Source: Amia ocellicauda (lineage: Eukaryota; Chordata; Actinopteri; Amiiformes; Amiidae). From it: a stretch of DNA of 64,000 nucleotides. A program made the position numbers and the translations under genes. Below are positions 1 through 12,800 of this stretch, one piece after another (the first letter of the stretch is position 1; the number at the start of each line of letters is the position of its first letter). Below the pieces are notes generated by a model. That model ran no database searches, was not told where the DNA came from, and was given only the letters and a program-made list of their open reading frames with translations. The stretch is taken from positions 28,826,725 through 28,890,724 of the forward strand of contig NC_089854.1 of assembly GCF_036373705.1 (NCBI RefSeq). The letters run 5' to 3'.

Positions 1-548
1 GCTGCCCTCAAAAAACCTGCCTCATATTTATGGCTCTTTACGTTCACTTTGGAGGAATTACAATTTGTAACTCGGTTTAGCCTTTAAAAAAAAAAAAAAG
101 GAAAGTTTTTTCCAATCATCCAAAATCATCCACAAATCATCCAAATTTTGCTGACGAGCCCCAGACAGGGGGTCTGCGTTACAAGGATATGACTCACTGT
201 ACAGAAAAAGGCAGAAAACGAAAATGTATTAAGATGACATCAGCAGCCATGGATGCAAAGGGAAACTCCTGAGTAACTACAGCATGCATTCCTTCCACCA
301 AGTGATCTCATCAGCTGGATGACCTCCAAGGCAAAAACCGCTAACTTGGGATGCCATGATATTTTCCGAGCTGCCTGTATTTCAGGGGCTTATGCAATGT
401 CTCACTAGAAAGGGGACCAATCTACCATTTGGTGAATCAGGCACTAATTGCAAATGCATGAAAATTACAGAATCCTGCCCAATAAGATTGAGCAGCTCAG
501 AAATACATACAAAGTACCACATAATGCAAGCACCAACTGAAACAATAC

Positions 549-2119
549 CCCCATTCACATTGAAAAAGCAGGCAAACATTGGCGGAAATTTGCTGGCAAT
601 TTTCCGACAACGTTTGCCTGCTTTTTTCCCCGTTGCCCCCCATTCACACTGGGTTTGAATGCCTGAAAATTGCCGGCAAGGATGCATTCACACAGAAAAC
701 AGAGACTGCCGGCAAGAGCGCTGTGGCCCTGGGGACGAGACATTACAGAAGCCCGTGGATCTGGAGAGGAGACCCGGACTGACACTCTGGACGTGTCTGT
801 ACAAGCGCGATCATTTCCCCTTTTAAAAGATATGGCAGTAGCAGTAAAATACTCCGAGATGGATATTTAGGAGACGTCACACTACTGTGTTATTGAATAT
901 TTTTATATAGTTAAAACAATCACCATTCGGCAGCGCAATGCTGATTATAATATTCACAAATACAGTAGCCTATTGTTGTGTTCTGTATAACTGCATAAAG
1001 TGTGTTTAAATAGACAGTTGGATGCGGTCCCTATTCAGATGGTTGTCATACGATCATGAAAATGAATTGCTTTGCTGGTCAGGTCTGCGCACATTCTGCA
1101 CAACGTGATCACACCCATGTATTATTTGGTGGTATCAGAAGTAGTCAAATGTGTTAGACTACATGTAGTATTGCAGTCTATATTATTATTTATTTATTGG
1201 CAGACACCCTTATCCAGGGCGACTTAAAAATAAGAGCAATATAAAGTGCAAAACTACAGTACAGTTCAAAGCATAATGCAATTTACAAAATCAAATTTAC
1301 ACATATACACGTGTATAGGAAATATACAGTAAACAATACAATGTAGTAATATGTATTTGTTATTGTACACGTTATGCTGCCATTTCTTATATGTACTAAT
1401 CATGTAAAATGTAAATATCCTGTGTTTTATTAATACAAAAAGGAACCGAGCTCACTTTATTATTGAAATATGATCGGAGTCCTGAGAAAACATGGAAGTG
1501 AATCATGAAAATGACCCCGAGTTACGAACTGAGCGCATTTGTACACAAGGCAAGGGAACAGCAGCACACTGACTGATACATTATTTCAAAGAAAACAAAC
1601 CAGTTTAGTTTGAAACGAACCCAGTGTGAGGGGGGGGTAACACGATTGCCTGTATAGAGATAATATATTTTGTATGATTTATTAGTACATAACTTCTGAC
1701 ATTTGTGACAATAGTTAGCAATACATATGCAAACCTGTTGGTTCATCAATAACACTCAGAATTGCTCCAACTATATGATTTGCAACCTCCGCCATTTCTA
1801 ACAACCCGGTACATTTCTCGTTACGGTCACAAGTTCTTGGTCAAAGGTGGCTTAACCTTGTCATGTTGTGGTCGCAAAAAGGCGCCCCTATTCTGATTGG
1901 TCACGGCAGTTAGTTGACATACTGCATCGACACGCAAGTACTGGATGCTGAATTTGCCGGCAATCATATTCCGGCTACATTAACACAGACACGTTGCCTG
2001 CAAATTGCCAGGAATTTGACTAGGACCTTAGCTGGAAAATTGCCAGCAATGATTTGCAATGACCCATTAACACAGACCTTGCCGGCAAATCGCTGGCAAT
2101 TGTTTCAGTGTGAATGGGG
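549..2119. mobile_element. Candidate non-autonomous DNA transposon or compound repeat
   Basis: The left end (549 onward, CCCCATTCACATTGAAA) is an imperfect inverted match to the right end (reading back from 2119, CCCCATTCACACTGAAA). Both subterminal zones (549-720 and 1940-2119) are filled with short variants of TTGCCGGCAA, GCTGGCAATTT and CATTCACAC in both orientations. The middle has no coding potential. Dense subterminal motifs with inverted ends suggest a transposase-binding array of a hAT-like element. I found no clean target duplication, so two adjacent partial copies are also possible. Confidence 0.45.
1186..1235 (+). repeat. Dispersed fish repeat core, 'cagacacccttatccagggcgactta'
   Basis: The segment contains GGCAGACACCCTTATCCAGG followed by GCGACTTA. 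Related copies lie near 44466 and 54991. This core is a familiar interspersed motif in ray-finned fish genomes. I do not assign a family name. Confidence 0.6.
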
Positions 2120-5100
2120 TTAATGGATAAATTCCACCTAGTCTGGGGGGGGGTCTCTGTACAGTCTTCTGATGCAAAACGCATGTTACAAACAATATAC
2201 ATAATAGATCCAAGATTGTTTTCTTCAATTAAAAACTAATTTTAAAAATGCCTCAAATTTACTAAATCTTAAGGCATTTGAAACAGTTTTAATTACCAAT
2301 ACAGCTCAAAATACTACAAAACATGCTAATGGTAAAAAAAAAAAAAGTGATATGGATTCCATAAGGAAGAAGTAGTGTTAAAAAAAAAAAAAAAAAAAGT
2401 GGTGTTCCAAAACGAAACAAAAGAAACCTTACTGTAGAATATTTCAATAGACTCGCTTAAATAGTTTGTAAATAATGCAAACAGCAACAACTGCTGCTAA
2501 TTTTATCAGACCAGTGATTGTCCAGCTGTAGCTGTGAAGTTTGAAGAAAAAGAAAAGAAAAAGAAGAGGTGAAAAAAAAAAAGCAGCATGGCTTTACTCT
2601 ACACATGTTACATCAGCAGCGTACAGAATAATTTGAAATACCTAAGCTCTGAGCAAAAACTACTGAATCAAAGGGATGCCAATGATGTCATTTGAATACT
2701 CTAGTGATTCGGGCTGAGAAACTACCTCCTCTTGCTCATTCATAAGCTGAAATTAGGCGGTGATGTCATTCTCAGTATGGGACCTCTGGCAGCTAATCTT
2801 AGAGCATTACATCAGTCTGAACAAACCCACGCTCAAAGACTTGTACTCCAATCTTAGGTCATGTCTGCACATTCTAAATCTATAGTCCAGTTTGGATGCA
2901 GCACAGAGAGAAGTTTCAGCAGCCTTGTCCATGCCACTGGCAGTGTTACACTTTTAAATCCCTCCTTGGTACAGCCACTAAATCAATGTAGCAGACTTTC
3001 CCTTTCTGCCAAGACTAAATAAAAACAATCAAATTAAAATGACAATGCAGACATACTCTGGCATAAATCCAGTACTTTTAATTATGTATGCATGTAGGCT
3101 AAATTAAAGTAAAGTATGCATTTAATGCCAAGGCATTTTATATAACTTTTTTAAGAAAAGAAAAAAATATCAAGTAACATTTTGTCAGTCAAGCCTTCAA
3201 AGATTAAGAATTTCTATCCATGCTCTTCAGATCAAAGCAAGCAAAAGCTAAAATCAAAGAGTCACTAACACAGAGGAACACAGATTGAAACTAAATCCAC
3301 AACAGTACGTTTGCTGTCATTGAAAACAAGTTGACGTTCTGAAGTGCTGGCAGTTGCAGACAGAAATGCCACAGATTATTAAAGCAACACTGCTAATTTT
3401 CTCAGAAACAGCATCATCTTGTTCATCATATGAAACAGTAATGTCATTGTCTAATGCAGCAATACATGCGTTTTGGAATAATGCCATTTCTACATTCAAT
3501 ACAAATATAAAAACATAATTAGGCCACATTCTGAACTAAAGTACCTGTTCCAGTAAAAAGGGGGTCTATGGGTTCTGTGTATGCTGACTGTTGACAATTT
3601 GGACACCAAACCAGTAGAAGTATCTTGTCCACAACTCCATTAACATTTGCCCAGTAAAAACACAAACTGGCATAAAAAATATTGAAATGTAAACTACATA
3701 GTTCTACAGACATTAACCTAAAACCAGATGTTCAATTATTTACCCACATCTATCTTTTTGTGTGAAATAGAGTGCAAGGTATTAACTCACTGTCACCATT
3801 TTATTTTTTCAAAAATGTATTTTTAATAAAATCTGTAGTGTTGCATTATTACCCTCAAGGTAAGTGTTTATTCAACACTGTGTGAAATCATTAGTGTAAT
3901 AAATATGAAGCATATTTCTATGTAAATATTAGTATTTTAATATTAGTATTTTCCCTGGCAACTAGCATATATTCTTTATAATGGCATTTCCCCCCTGGAA
4001 TTTCCTAACATGTGATGTTTATTTATACTATAATAACAGATAGCTTATCTTGGAATCAAGATGTATTCATACTTTTAACATAATGCAACAACAAGTTGAT
4101 TAAGCAAAGAAAATGCAGGTGTATATCAGGATTTCTGAACACAGATACACTGTAGGCCAGAAGTTTGGAAGTGTAAAATAATGCACAAACTGACTTGGAT
4201 AGAGCAAGAAACTGTTGGTTATTTTCTCTCCTTTGTGGATTAGAAATCTGTTCTATGCCTGAACACATAACTGCCTATCTATGAACTTTAGATATTGCTT
4301 GCAGACCATATGGTTTCAGACCAAGAAAAAAAAAAAAAAAGTAGTATCTGGATTTGAAGGTAAAGTTTGTAATAAAACATTCTAGATAGTAAGTAATTGT
4401 TCGGGGAGAAGAAAAAAAAAAAAAAAAAAAAAAGCTCCCTTAACCAATATATCCAACATGACCTACGCCCCCACTAGTTGAACAGCACTTCAGTTAACAG
4501 GAATAAACCCTAGACTGGCCATGGCGCATCAGAGACGTGAGGTTAGCAGTACCTAGGGAATATTTACAGAGAAAGCTGCTATCAGTGCAGGGATAGGAAT
4601 GAGAGATGAACCAACCATTCTCTGGTCACCCTCAGTCAATCTGTAGTGCACTTTTTGTTTCTCAACTCTTGGCCTATATATTATAGTACAAATCAAAATA
4701 TGAGGGAAAAAAAAAAAAAAAAAAAAAAACAATGACATAATATCCGTTATATGTTTTTCAAGGTGAGAACAAAAGGACCTGTGACTTCAGCTATGATGAC
4801 AGATTTCAACATGTTTGGAAAGACCTACAAAATCTCCTTTTAAAGAAAAATACGTTTTGCATAATTGAAACGTTACTCAAAAATCTAAACAAACAAACAA
4901 ACGAAAGGGCACATGCACTTCAGTTCAAAGTTAAACCATCTAGAGACAGAACAGTAGCCAAGCAATGAGCAAGACTGCTATTTTCAAATTAGAAACAGGA
5001 AGCCAGAAACGTACTGATGTGGTTCGCATTCCTATGCTGTGAGCTCACTGCTCTGGGAACAACCAAACTACTTCATTCTGAAAGATGCATGAATGAGGTT

Positions 5101-6525
5101 GGGTTGTGTTGGAGAAGCCCTGCTTTGTCAGAGTACTACCAAATTTAGCATGGAAACTGAGGGGACTCCAGGCACGAGTCAACAAGCTTGGAGAGGAAAA
5201 ATATATATACAGTTTCAGTGACGAAGCCCTGAGCTCATGGCAGTGCTTGACTAGCAGTGCAGAGATCTGGAATAATGTCAAACCATATCACCTGCACATT
5301 ACAGTATGTGATACTAGAAGTAGCCAAGTGACAATCTTTTAAGAGACTGAAATTACACACTGCTTTGAAACCAGGGTAAACTTTTTGAACACTTAGAGGA
5401 AAGTCAGCTTGTGCATTTCAGACCATGAACCAGACAACAATATTCAAAACTCTAAATGAACAGAACAAACCATTCCAAAGATTTGAGAAGGAACAGTTAT
5501 GAGCATAAGTTGCAGACTTAAATGCATCTTATTAATGGGCAAGAGGTTTGGTGCTGTGTCATTAATACCATCACCAGAATCACCAGAAACCAACAACAGT
5601 CATAACCATTTTAATGTAATTATTTAGAATTTAATCCCAAATGGAGCTCATCCTAAACTACCAACATACAACACTTATATATATTATACAGTAGAACTGA
5701 TCATTAAGAAATGTTGCTAAAAAGTAAATGTGTGAACTCTATAACAAAACTGAGAAAAGGAAAGTATAACTAGGGGTGAAAAATGAGGATTGAAAATTCA
5801 AGCATTCACAAACTGGATATGCAGGATGTTTGAGGAAATTAGGTTGCACCGCCCCCTGCCCCCCCAAAAAAAACAACAACAAAAAATTGTAGACATCTCA
5901 AACTAATTTAACATTATCAAAATCCAGGATGTTCCTGCATCCTTCCTTAAATTTGTGAGAAGCAAAACTATACAATTTTCAAAACAAAAGACCACGAAGA
6001 TGGAGGCAGGGTAGTGCATAGTAAATTACAAGAGTGAATCATTTATGTGATTTTCATACAAATTTTAATCTGTTGGCCAAGCACTCCAGAGCACTACACT
6101 GACCTTGTAATAAGCAATGTCATTTTGTCTCGATGCCTAACCTTACTGCCACAAGGTGTTATGTCACTTCTTAGTCAGAGATGCAATTCATTGTCCTTGC
6201 AAGACTACAAGACTGCAAACAGTGCTGCCTGGTCTCAGACTAACTCGGATCATCAGGTTGTTCTTGTTGTATGTTAACAGTGCCTTATTGAAACCATTCC
6301 ACATTGGTCGCTGCTCTGAGAGAAGGTCAAAGGGCAATCCTTCAAGAGCTAGAGTGGACCTGAAGGAAGAGGTGTTTCTGTGACTAAATTTGAAAAAGGG
6401 GGGTCCTTTTATCCTCTTCCCTCTCCATTTCACCTACTTGAAGACACATTAAATTTCCCAGATTTGTTATTGTACATTTTTTTTTATTTGTGTACTCATC
6501 ACCAATTTAAATTAAAAATACAATG

Positions 6526-6530
<5 letters not shown>

Positions 6531-6564
<34 letters not shown>
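6531..6564 (+). repeat. (AC)n microsatellite
   Basis: About 17 uninterrupted AC units inside map2k4 intron 7, followed shortly by an (AT)n tract near 6597. Confidence 0.95.
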
Positions 6565-6566
<2 letters not shown>

Positions 6567-6741
6567 CATGGTTTAAGTGTGAAATTTACAATACCTATAT
6601 ATATATATACCCAGTGTTTGTAATGGAAAAGAGATCATAGGATGCTGTAATGGATATTGAAATGTGCAGCAGAAGGCTTTCCAATCACATGTTTCATCCA
6701 AATCAAAATTAGTCCACAGGCTCTGTTTCCCACTGACTCAC

Positions 6742-6869
6742 CGCCATGTAAGGTCTGCATCCTGCGTCTCTAGTTTTGGCAATGGAGTCCACAAGCTGTC
6801 CACTAATGCCAAAATCACAGAGCTTAATGTTGCCGTTCCTGTCCAGGAGAATATTGGAAGGTTTGATGT
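6742..6869 (-). CDS. map2k4: map2k4 exon 7, catalytic and activation loops
   Basis: 128 nt encoding [20 protein letters not shown] through GCRPYMA (residues 236-278). It contains the catalytic-loop Lys/Asn, DFG and the Ser/Thr pair phosphorylated by MAP3Ks. The acceptor is CATTCAG and the donor GCG|GTGAGT. This is the last map2k4 exon in the window. Confidence 0.96.
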
Positions 6870-9800
6870 CTGAATGAGGGGAAACAAGAAACAAAATATA
6901 CAAAAAAGTTACAAGGGAGAATTATTTTTTCTCCTGACTATGACATTGACGTGGCAATTAAGAATGGATACGATGCATGTGCTGCAATATTCTTATAAAG
7001 CATAGGGGGGTCAGATGCAAATTACCATAAATAATACATAGGTCTTGCATTAAAACAAACGAAAAATATATCACTAAAGGGAAGATTTTTATTCCACGTA
7101 GCTTGAAGCTTTTGCCTGCTCTGTACATTCCAAGCTGTTCTTGTGTGAAGACCGTGTTCTGTGAAGTAACAGGATAACGCTTTCACATTGTAAGGAACAG
7201 ACGTATGCACACCAAGGACAATGAGTGCCCCCCAGTGTGTGCTGCAAGGAAGCAATAAATAGCAGGGCCAGATCCGGGGACACAATTCAAGACAGCTCTG
7301 AACTTTTAATTGATATGAAACCCCAAGGGCAGTACAAATTATCATTCTAAAACTGAGTTTGGTCATCCATGAATTAATCTAATTAACTATTTTTCAAACA
7401 TCAGATGTTAAATTGGATGACCCTTGGTCTCAAATATATACAGAAGCCTTCATCAGTTTTCTAATAATATAAAGACTTCAAATGCTAAATAATATACTAC
7501 ATTAATACTAAAATAATGGTGAATACAGATTTTCATATTGCTTAAACATAGAACTATATATAAATGACAGAGAAGACTACAAGAAACTCAAAATAGACAA
7601 TTTTTTCGAAAGCTTTTTCTTGTCGTTTTAAGTAGGTTCAACCTCTCAATATTCTAGTGAGAACATATTGTTGCATGAAGATTGTTTCTCACTAACATTT
7701 TCATTAGCAAGGATTGCATCCCTCCACCCACAAACCAACACAAATGACTCACCTCTGTGAATTATTTTCAAGTTTTCTTTTAAGTGGTTAAGTGCTTTCA
7801 CAGTCTAAAACAAAAAAAGAAGGAATACAAAGTCATGAATGCTTTAATTAAATGCTTAGCTCTAAATATGGTTGGAAAAAAATATATCACATTGGCAGTT
7901 TATAACAAGTTGACATACAGCAAAATTGCATTTTACTGGAGCAAATGAGGAAAAAAAAACAATATAAAATAAAGATCTGTGAATCCACTCACAGCTAATG
8001 TTATTTTTCCTAAAATTTCCTCTGGAATCACATCGTCTAATGCACAATATACATATTTGTAGAATTTGTCGAACGAGGTAGACATGAGTTCCATGCAGAT
8101 CCAACAGTCACCCTAAAAGACAAAAGTATGCATTCAGACAATAAAAATGTAAGAACCTAATTATCAAGCACAAATGAAGCACGTTACATTAACTTGTGGC
8201 TATCGTACCAAAACCACATCCTCATATAACCTAGACTTTTACTACTGAGGGAATTTTTTTGGTGGTCTGACAGGACTGTGTTCTGTTTTTCACATCTACA
8301 AACCACACGACTGGGTTTTGCTTCAATTATTTTCCGTCTGAATCAAGTTTACAGAAACAAAATCCTCCGTTCCATTTACGGGTTATAACCAGACAGCACC
8401 CGGAGGCATGGTTAACCAGAGATATAGCCAGGTGAAGGGTTAGCTGAATTTCTGTGCAATCACCCCAATATGACACAAATGGAAGTTCCAGTCATAAACA
8501 ATGATCAAATCATACCACCAAAAGTATATAGGGAAACTTCATGAATATTTGAGGAAAGACACAAAAGGATTCAAATAAAGGATTTATATTTTAGTGCTCA
8601 TCATTTCTTCTCTCCAAAAAAGACTGCAGGTAGAAATCTTACCTCTCTGAAAAGAGCCCCATAAAACTGAACAATATATGGACAATCACTACTCCTCATC
8701 ACTACATCTAAATCCATTAGCAGCTGCTTCTGTTCCTTTTCATCAACGGTTGATCGAATCCTCTGTAAGAAAGAGCAGACAAATAAAATGTGGAATCTCA
8801 GTGGGAAACAGGTCTGCAGCAGTGCATGATGCATACACACACAAAGCTTTATACAAAACTTGCCTTCATTTTCAGTTAAGTAAAAACCGAGATCTGGTTT
8901 TCATCCTGTCATAGCCAATTAAATAGAATAAATAAATCTGAGCTTCCATTAAATATTTTTTGAGATGCACAGTCTCCTCTCCCTGGGGGAAGAGTAGGAT
9001 TCGGCCTTTTAGTAAATTGTCTACCTTGGTTTTTGGCTCCACCAGTAAGTATTCTTTATTCTGCATCAATTTTACATGACACAGTATTACATTGGTAATT
9101 AAAGAAGTATACCCAAACTGACGCATCCCACAACCATCTATCATCGTATAGCTTGGCAATTTCAATGCTCTGTTAAATGCTAATAGGTGAAATACTTCAA
9201 ATGTGATTATCAAAGGTTACTGTGTGCATTTCTAAGTAGGAATATCATCTTTATGCAATTACTGAGAAAGCTTTTTTAATAATCTTCATATAAATATTCA
9301 ATGGTTTAAAGAGCACAATTAACTAACTGACCAAAAATAAGGTTAGTAAAAATAAGCTAGCTGGTCCAGTGACTGCATTTAAATTGTCATTAAATCACAA
9401 CGTTCTTCAATCCAGATGGATTTTGTCCTAAAACATGACGAAAAACACTTTTCAGGACCCATTCCCTTCATGCATCTATTTGACAAAAATGACCCATGAT
9501 TGGCAAGTGGAATAATCACTAGAACTTCCCCCCATTTCAGTCACTGGGGAAATCAAGGTAATAATACAAAAAAGTGATTGTATAAAAGCGGGATTACTTT
9601 TACGGCCATTATCTTTCCGCTTGGCTTGTGCACCATTTTGTTTACAGATCCATAGGCACCACGTCCAATTTCCCCAAGGTCCTTGAGGTCTTCTGCTGTA
9701 AAATCCCAGTGTTGCTCTGGAGAGATCTTCAACTTGCCTGAAGATTCAATACTGTGCGTGCGCAGCCTCTCTCTGGAAATGAAAGGTACACAGGGAAAAG

Positions 9801-12800
9801 TAAATGTCAGTTTTTTTATATTGTATCAGAATATATATATTTTTTTAAAAACACAAGATAAAATTGTTTTCCTTCCATACAATTAAACAGTTAAATTGTG
9901 ACCAAAGAGGTGTCATTCTATAACTCCTTATACAGAGAATAGTGAGCTAGGTGTTCAATCAAGAACCAAGAGAAGAGAGAAATTCATTGTTCACAAGGTC
10001 TTTAGAGAACTTAAAGGGCTGTCGCCATGAGAGTTCAAATGTAAAATAATTATATCCTGTGTGAGTGTCGAGGGGAGTTGGAGTCATAGTTTTTTCTTTT
10101 TTTTATGCAAGCGTCCCATTTTTCCAACGCTACAGGTCAGTTAGCAGTACTTTGCATTTGTAGACATCAGCAGACTGTCAATAAATTCCTTGCCAGAGGG
10201 AATACAGAAGCTGTACAAGCCACTGCATAACAAAAGCACTCATCCAGACGCACTATATTAAAACACACATGCCTAGAAGAGAGTCTCCCAGTTGAGATCA
10301 TTTTAACTCTGTATTTGGATAGGTCATTATACATTCTAACTCAGCAAAGGATGTGCATATATCTATATATTAGAAGATCCCCTAATGGGGTGAACATGGG
10401 GTGGGGGGTGAAGAAGCAGCCACACACATTGTGGCTTTGAAGCCTGAAGTCCAACTGGTTTTAACCACAATACACTTAAGCTTTTACAACATGCTCTTTA
10501 TACTGGAACATTTTTTTTTTTCTTTTAATATAGTCAACCCCTAGGATTTCAATACCCAGAGAGTGTCTGGCTTTAAGTTGACAGGAAATAGGGGCCTTTG
10601 ATGATTTTAAAAATCACAATTATTTGATGTAGGGAAGGCTGCACTACTACTAATCTACAAAACATGTCATGTTGACAAACAATAAATTAATACATTTTAA
10701 ACAGGACGTGATGCATTTACAAGCACTGAATGTGTGTCTAATACTCTTGGCTGTTAACAGAATTAAGTCTTGAGCAGGATTAAAATCTGTCTACCTTAAG
10801 AATGAAAAAACATGTCTTGTCCTTTTACATTTTTGATAAGACTAAGCAACACCTGTACAGCAATGTAGCTTGTGCAGTAGGAAATGTAGTGTTGACAAAA
10901 GCTCCCTGCTTGCAAAAGAAAGAAAACAAGCACTGTGAATTCCTCACAGTACGTCACCTAAATAAAGCTATTTGCACGACTTCCTGTCAATGGACTAGCT
11001 TGGGAATCTTTTCCAAAATCCCTGTTTATGCACAAATAATTTTTTAAGCTTCTGTCTGACACCCAATACACACTTCCAGATGATTCATCATTCTAAAAAG
11101 AATACCTTGCAGCTGCATTATTTCTAAGTTCCCTTGCTATACATTTCCTACTGTAGCTAGTCACAAGGTAGTTCTTCAGATCAAATAAGACCTAATTTTC
11201 AAAGGAAGGAAAAACTGAAAGACACCTATTTTATGAGGCTCTATTGAATATTTGTTGTATTTTATTACATTTTACTCTATTTTTGTCCAAATACTATAGT
11301 CAGCGATATTTGCCAGTGCCACAAAAGAGAACAATTTTTGCTAAGAAGTTTGGAGGATACCCAATCTGATAGATAGATAAGCAATCTACAGACTAGGTTC
11401 AGTAACACAATTCACAATAATTCCTTTTCTGGGTTTTCTTATTTCTTAAAACGGGCATCAACAGAAACTCAATTACATTTCTCGTGGTAACCGAGTATGA
11501 AAACAAATGTTTTTTTCTGAAATTAAATATATCATTCATTAAAAAAAAATATCCCTGTCATTTCTGTGTACATAGTGCTTTTTCCCCCCCATTGCAGTAA
11601 CTTTCAAGATGTGAGTTTGAATTCATGCAGTGGGCTGAGTCCTTGAAACTACAGTCTGTATAATGACTTGCAATGGCTGGAAAAATGTAAACAAACACAG
11701 GAGCTACAGGTGGATTTGTCAACAGAGTGATGTCTCACTTGAAGACAAGCCCCTGCAAGGATAAAGACACCTTGAAAGTGTTTGGATTAGATGACATGTA
11801 CAGGTTTGGAAAATCTATGAAGAGCAAAATGGGGAAGCAAAACTAAAACAAAACATACACATCTTAAAACAAAGCAGTACGCGGTGATGTTTAACAATAT
11901 ATTTTCCAGTCTTTGAATTGTAATTTATGGTCCTATGTGATGCATGATTGTTTCTTTTTTAAATTTGTGTATGGATATTTACATATCAAGGCATTGTATT
12001 CTAGTTTAAAACTGCCAGTGTCTAAAGCAAGCACCTGGAAAGATATAGGGGGCCAGTTCTTAGAATTTGAAGGGGTTGGGGGGCAGGCAAAAAAAAGAAA
12101 CGCCACCTATGCCTATTAAGGAATGCTTTCTGTATTGTTTGTGAAAGTGATGTAGTATATAACACTTAAAGGAATTATATTTCAAAGTTGAGAGCTAAAG
12201 ATTATCATGTAATTTCTAAAGACTATCTTCTCACATTATTTTGATAGCTGAAAGTCGATTACATACATCTTGATGTTTAATCCGCCATTTGCTTCAGAAT
12301 AAAACACTGGAACAGCATACTTTTCTTTCCTTAAAAAACTTTCTGTTCTTTACATAACTCATACATATTCTGTCAGCCCACAGCAATATGCATTTGACTG
12401 CCTCCTGAATCGGTTCCTTAATTTAAAAAAAAACAAAATAATTATAACTGCTGCATTGAATGAAGACTTGGCCATTCAATTAAATGTTTTGAATGGTCAA
12501 TTACACAACTGTAAAACACTGGTATTTTTCTGCAGGAATAATCTTTAAATGGTTCTCAAAAATAGGAGAAAATGGGAAAAAAAAAAAGTGTTAATAATGG
12601 ACTGAAAGCATAGGCTATATTCTAAAGAGTGATCATACACATAAAAAAAATAAAAAAAGGTATTGGTTATAACCTTACAGCAATCAAATAAAATCCATAT
12701 TTCAACCTTTTGCTTCAGCAGCCTTGCTGAATAAAACTATAAAGAAATGGGATTTCTACCAAGGACAATCTGAACGGTTTTCCAACTGATCTGGTACCTT

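Larger units (their letters stand above)
1..6741 (-). other. map2k4 intron 7, noncoding
   Basis: Inferred intron between exon 7 and the next exon beyond the left edge. It has no kinase exon I can recognise on either strand. It holds poly-A runs (near 2334, 2379, 4325, 4411 and 4707), an (AC)n tract at 6531-6564, an (AT)n tract near 6597, and the repeat-rich segment 549-2119 described separately. Confidence 0.7.

Noticed and set aside
382-687. Overlapping ORFs of about 100 codons near the left end
   Set aside because: They fall in the motif-dense repeat segment, in several frames and both strands at once, with no protein-like composition.
1-6741. Search for the remaining map2k4 exons (PERIDP, DVWSLG, SKRPKY and C-terminal exons)
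   Set aside because: None are visible on the minus strand, so I do not extend the gene; they should lie beyond the left edge.
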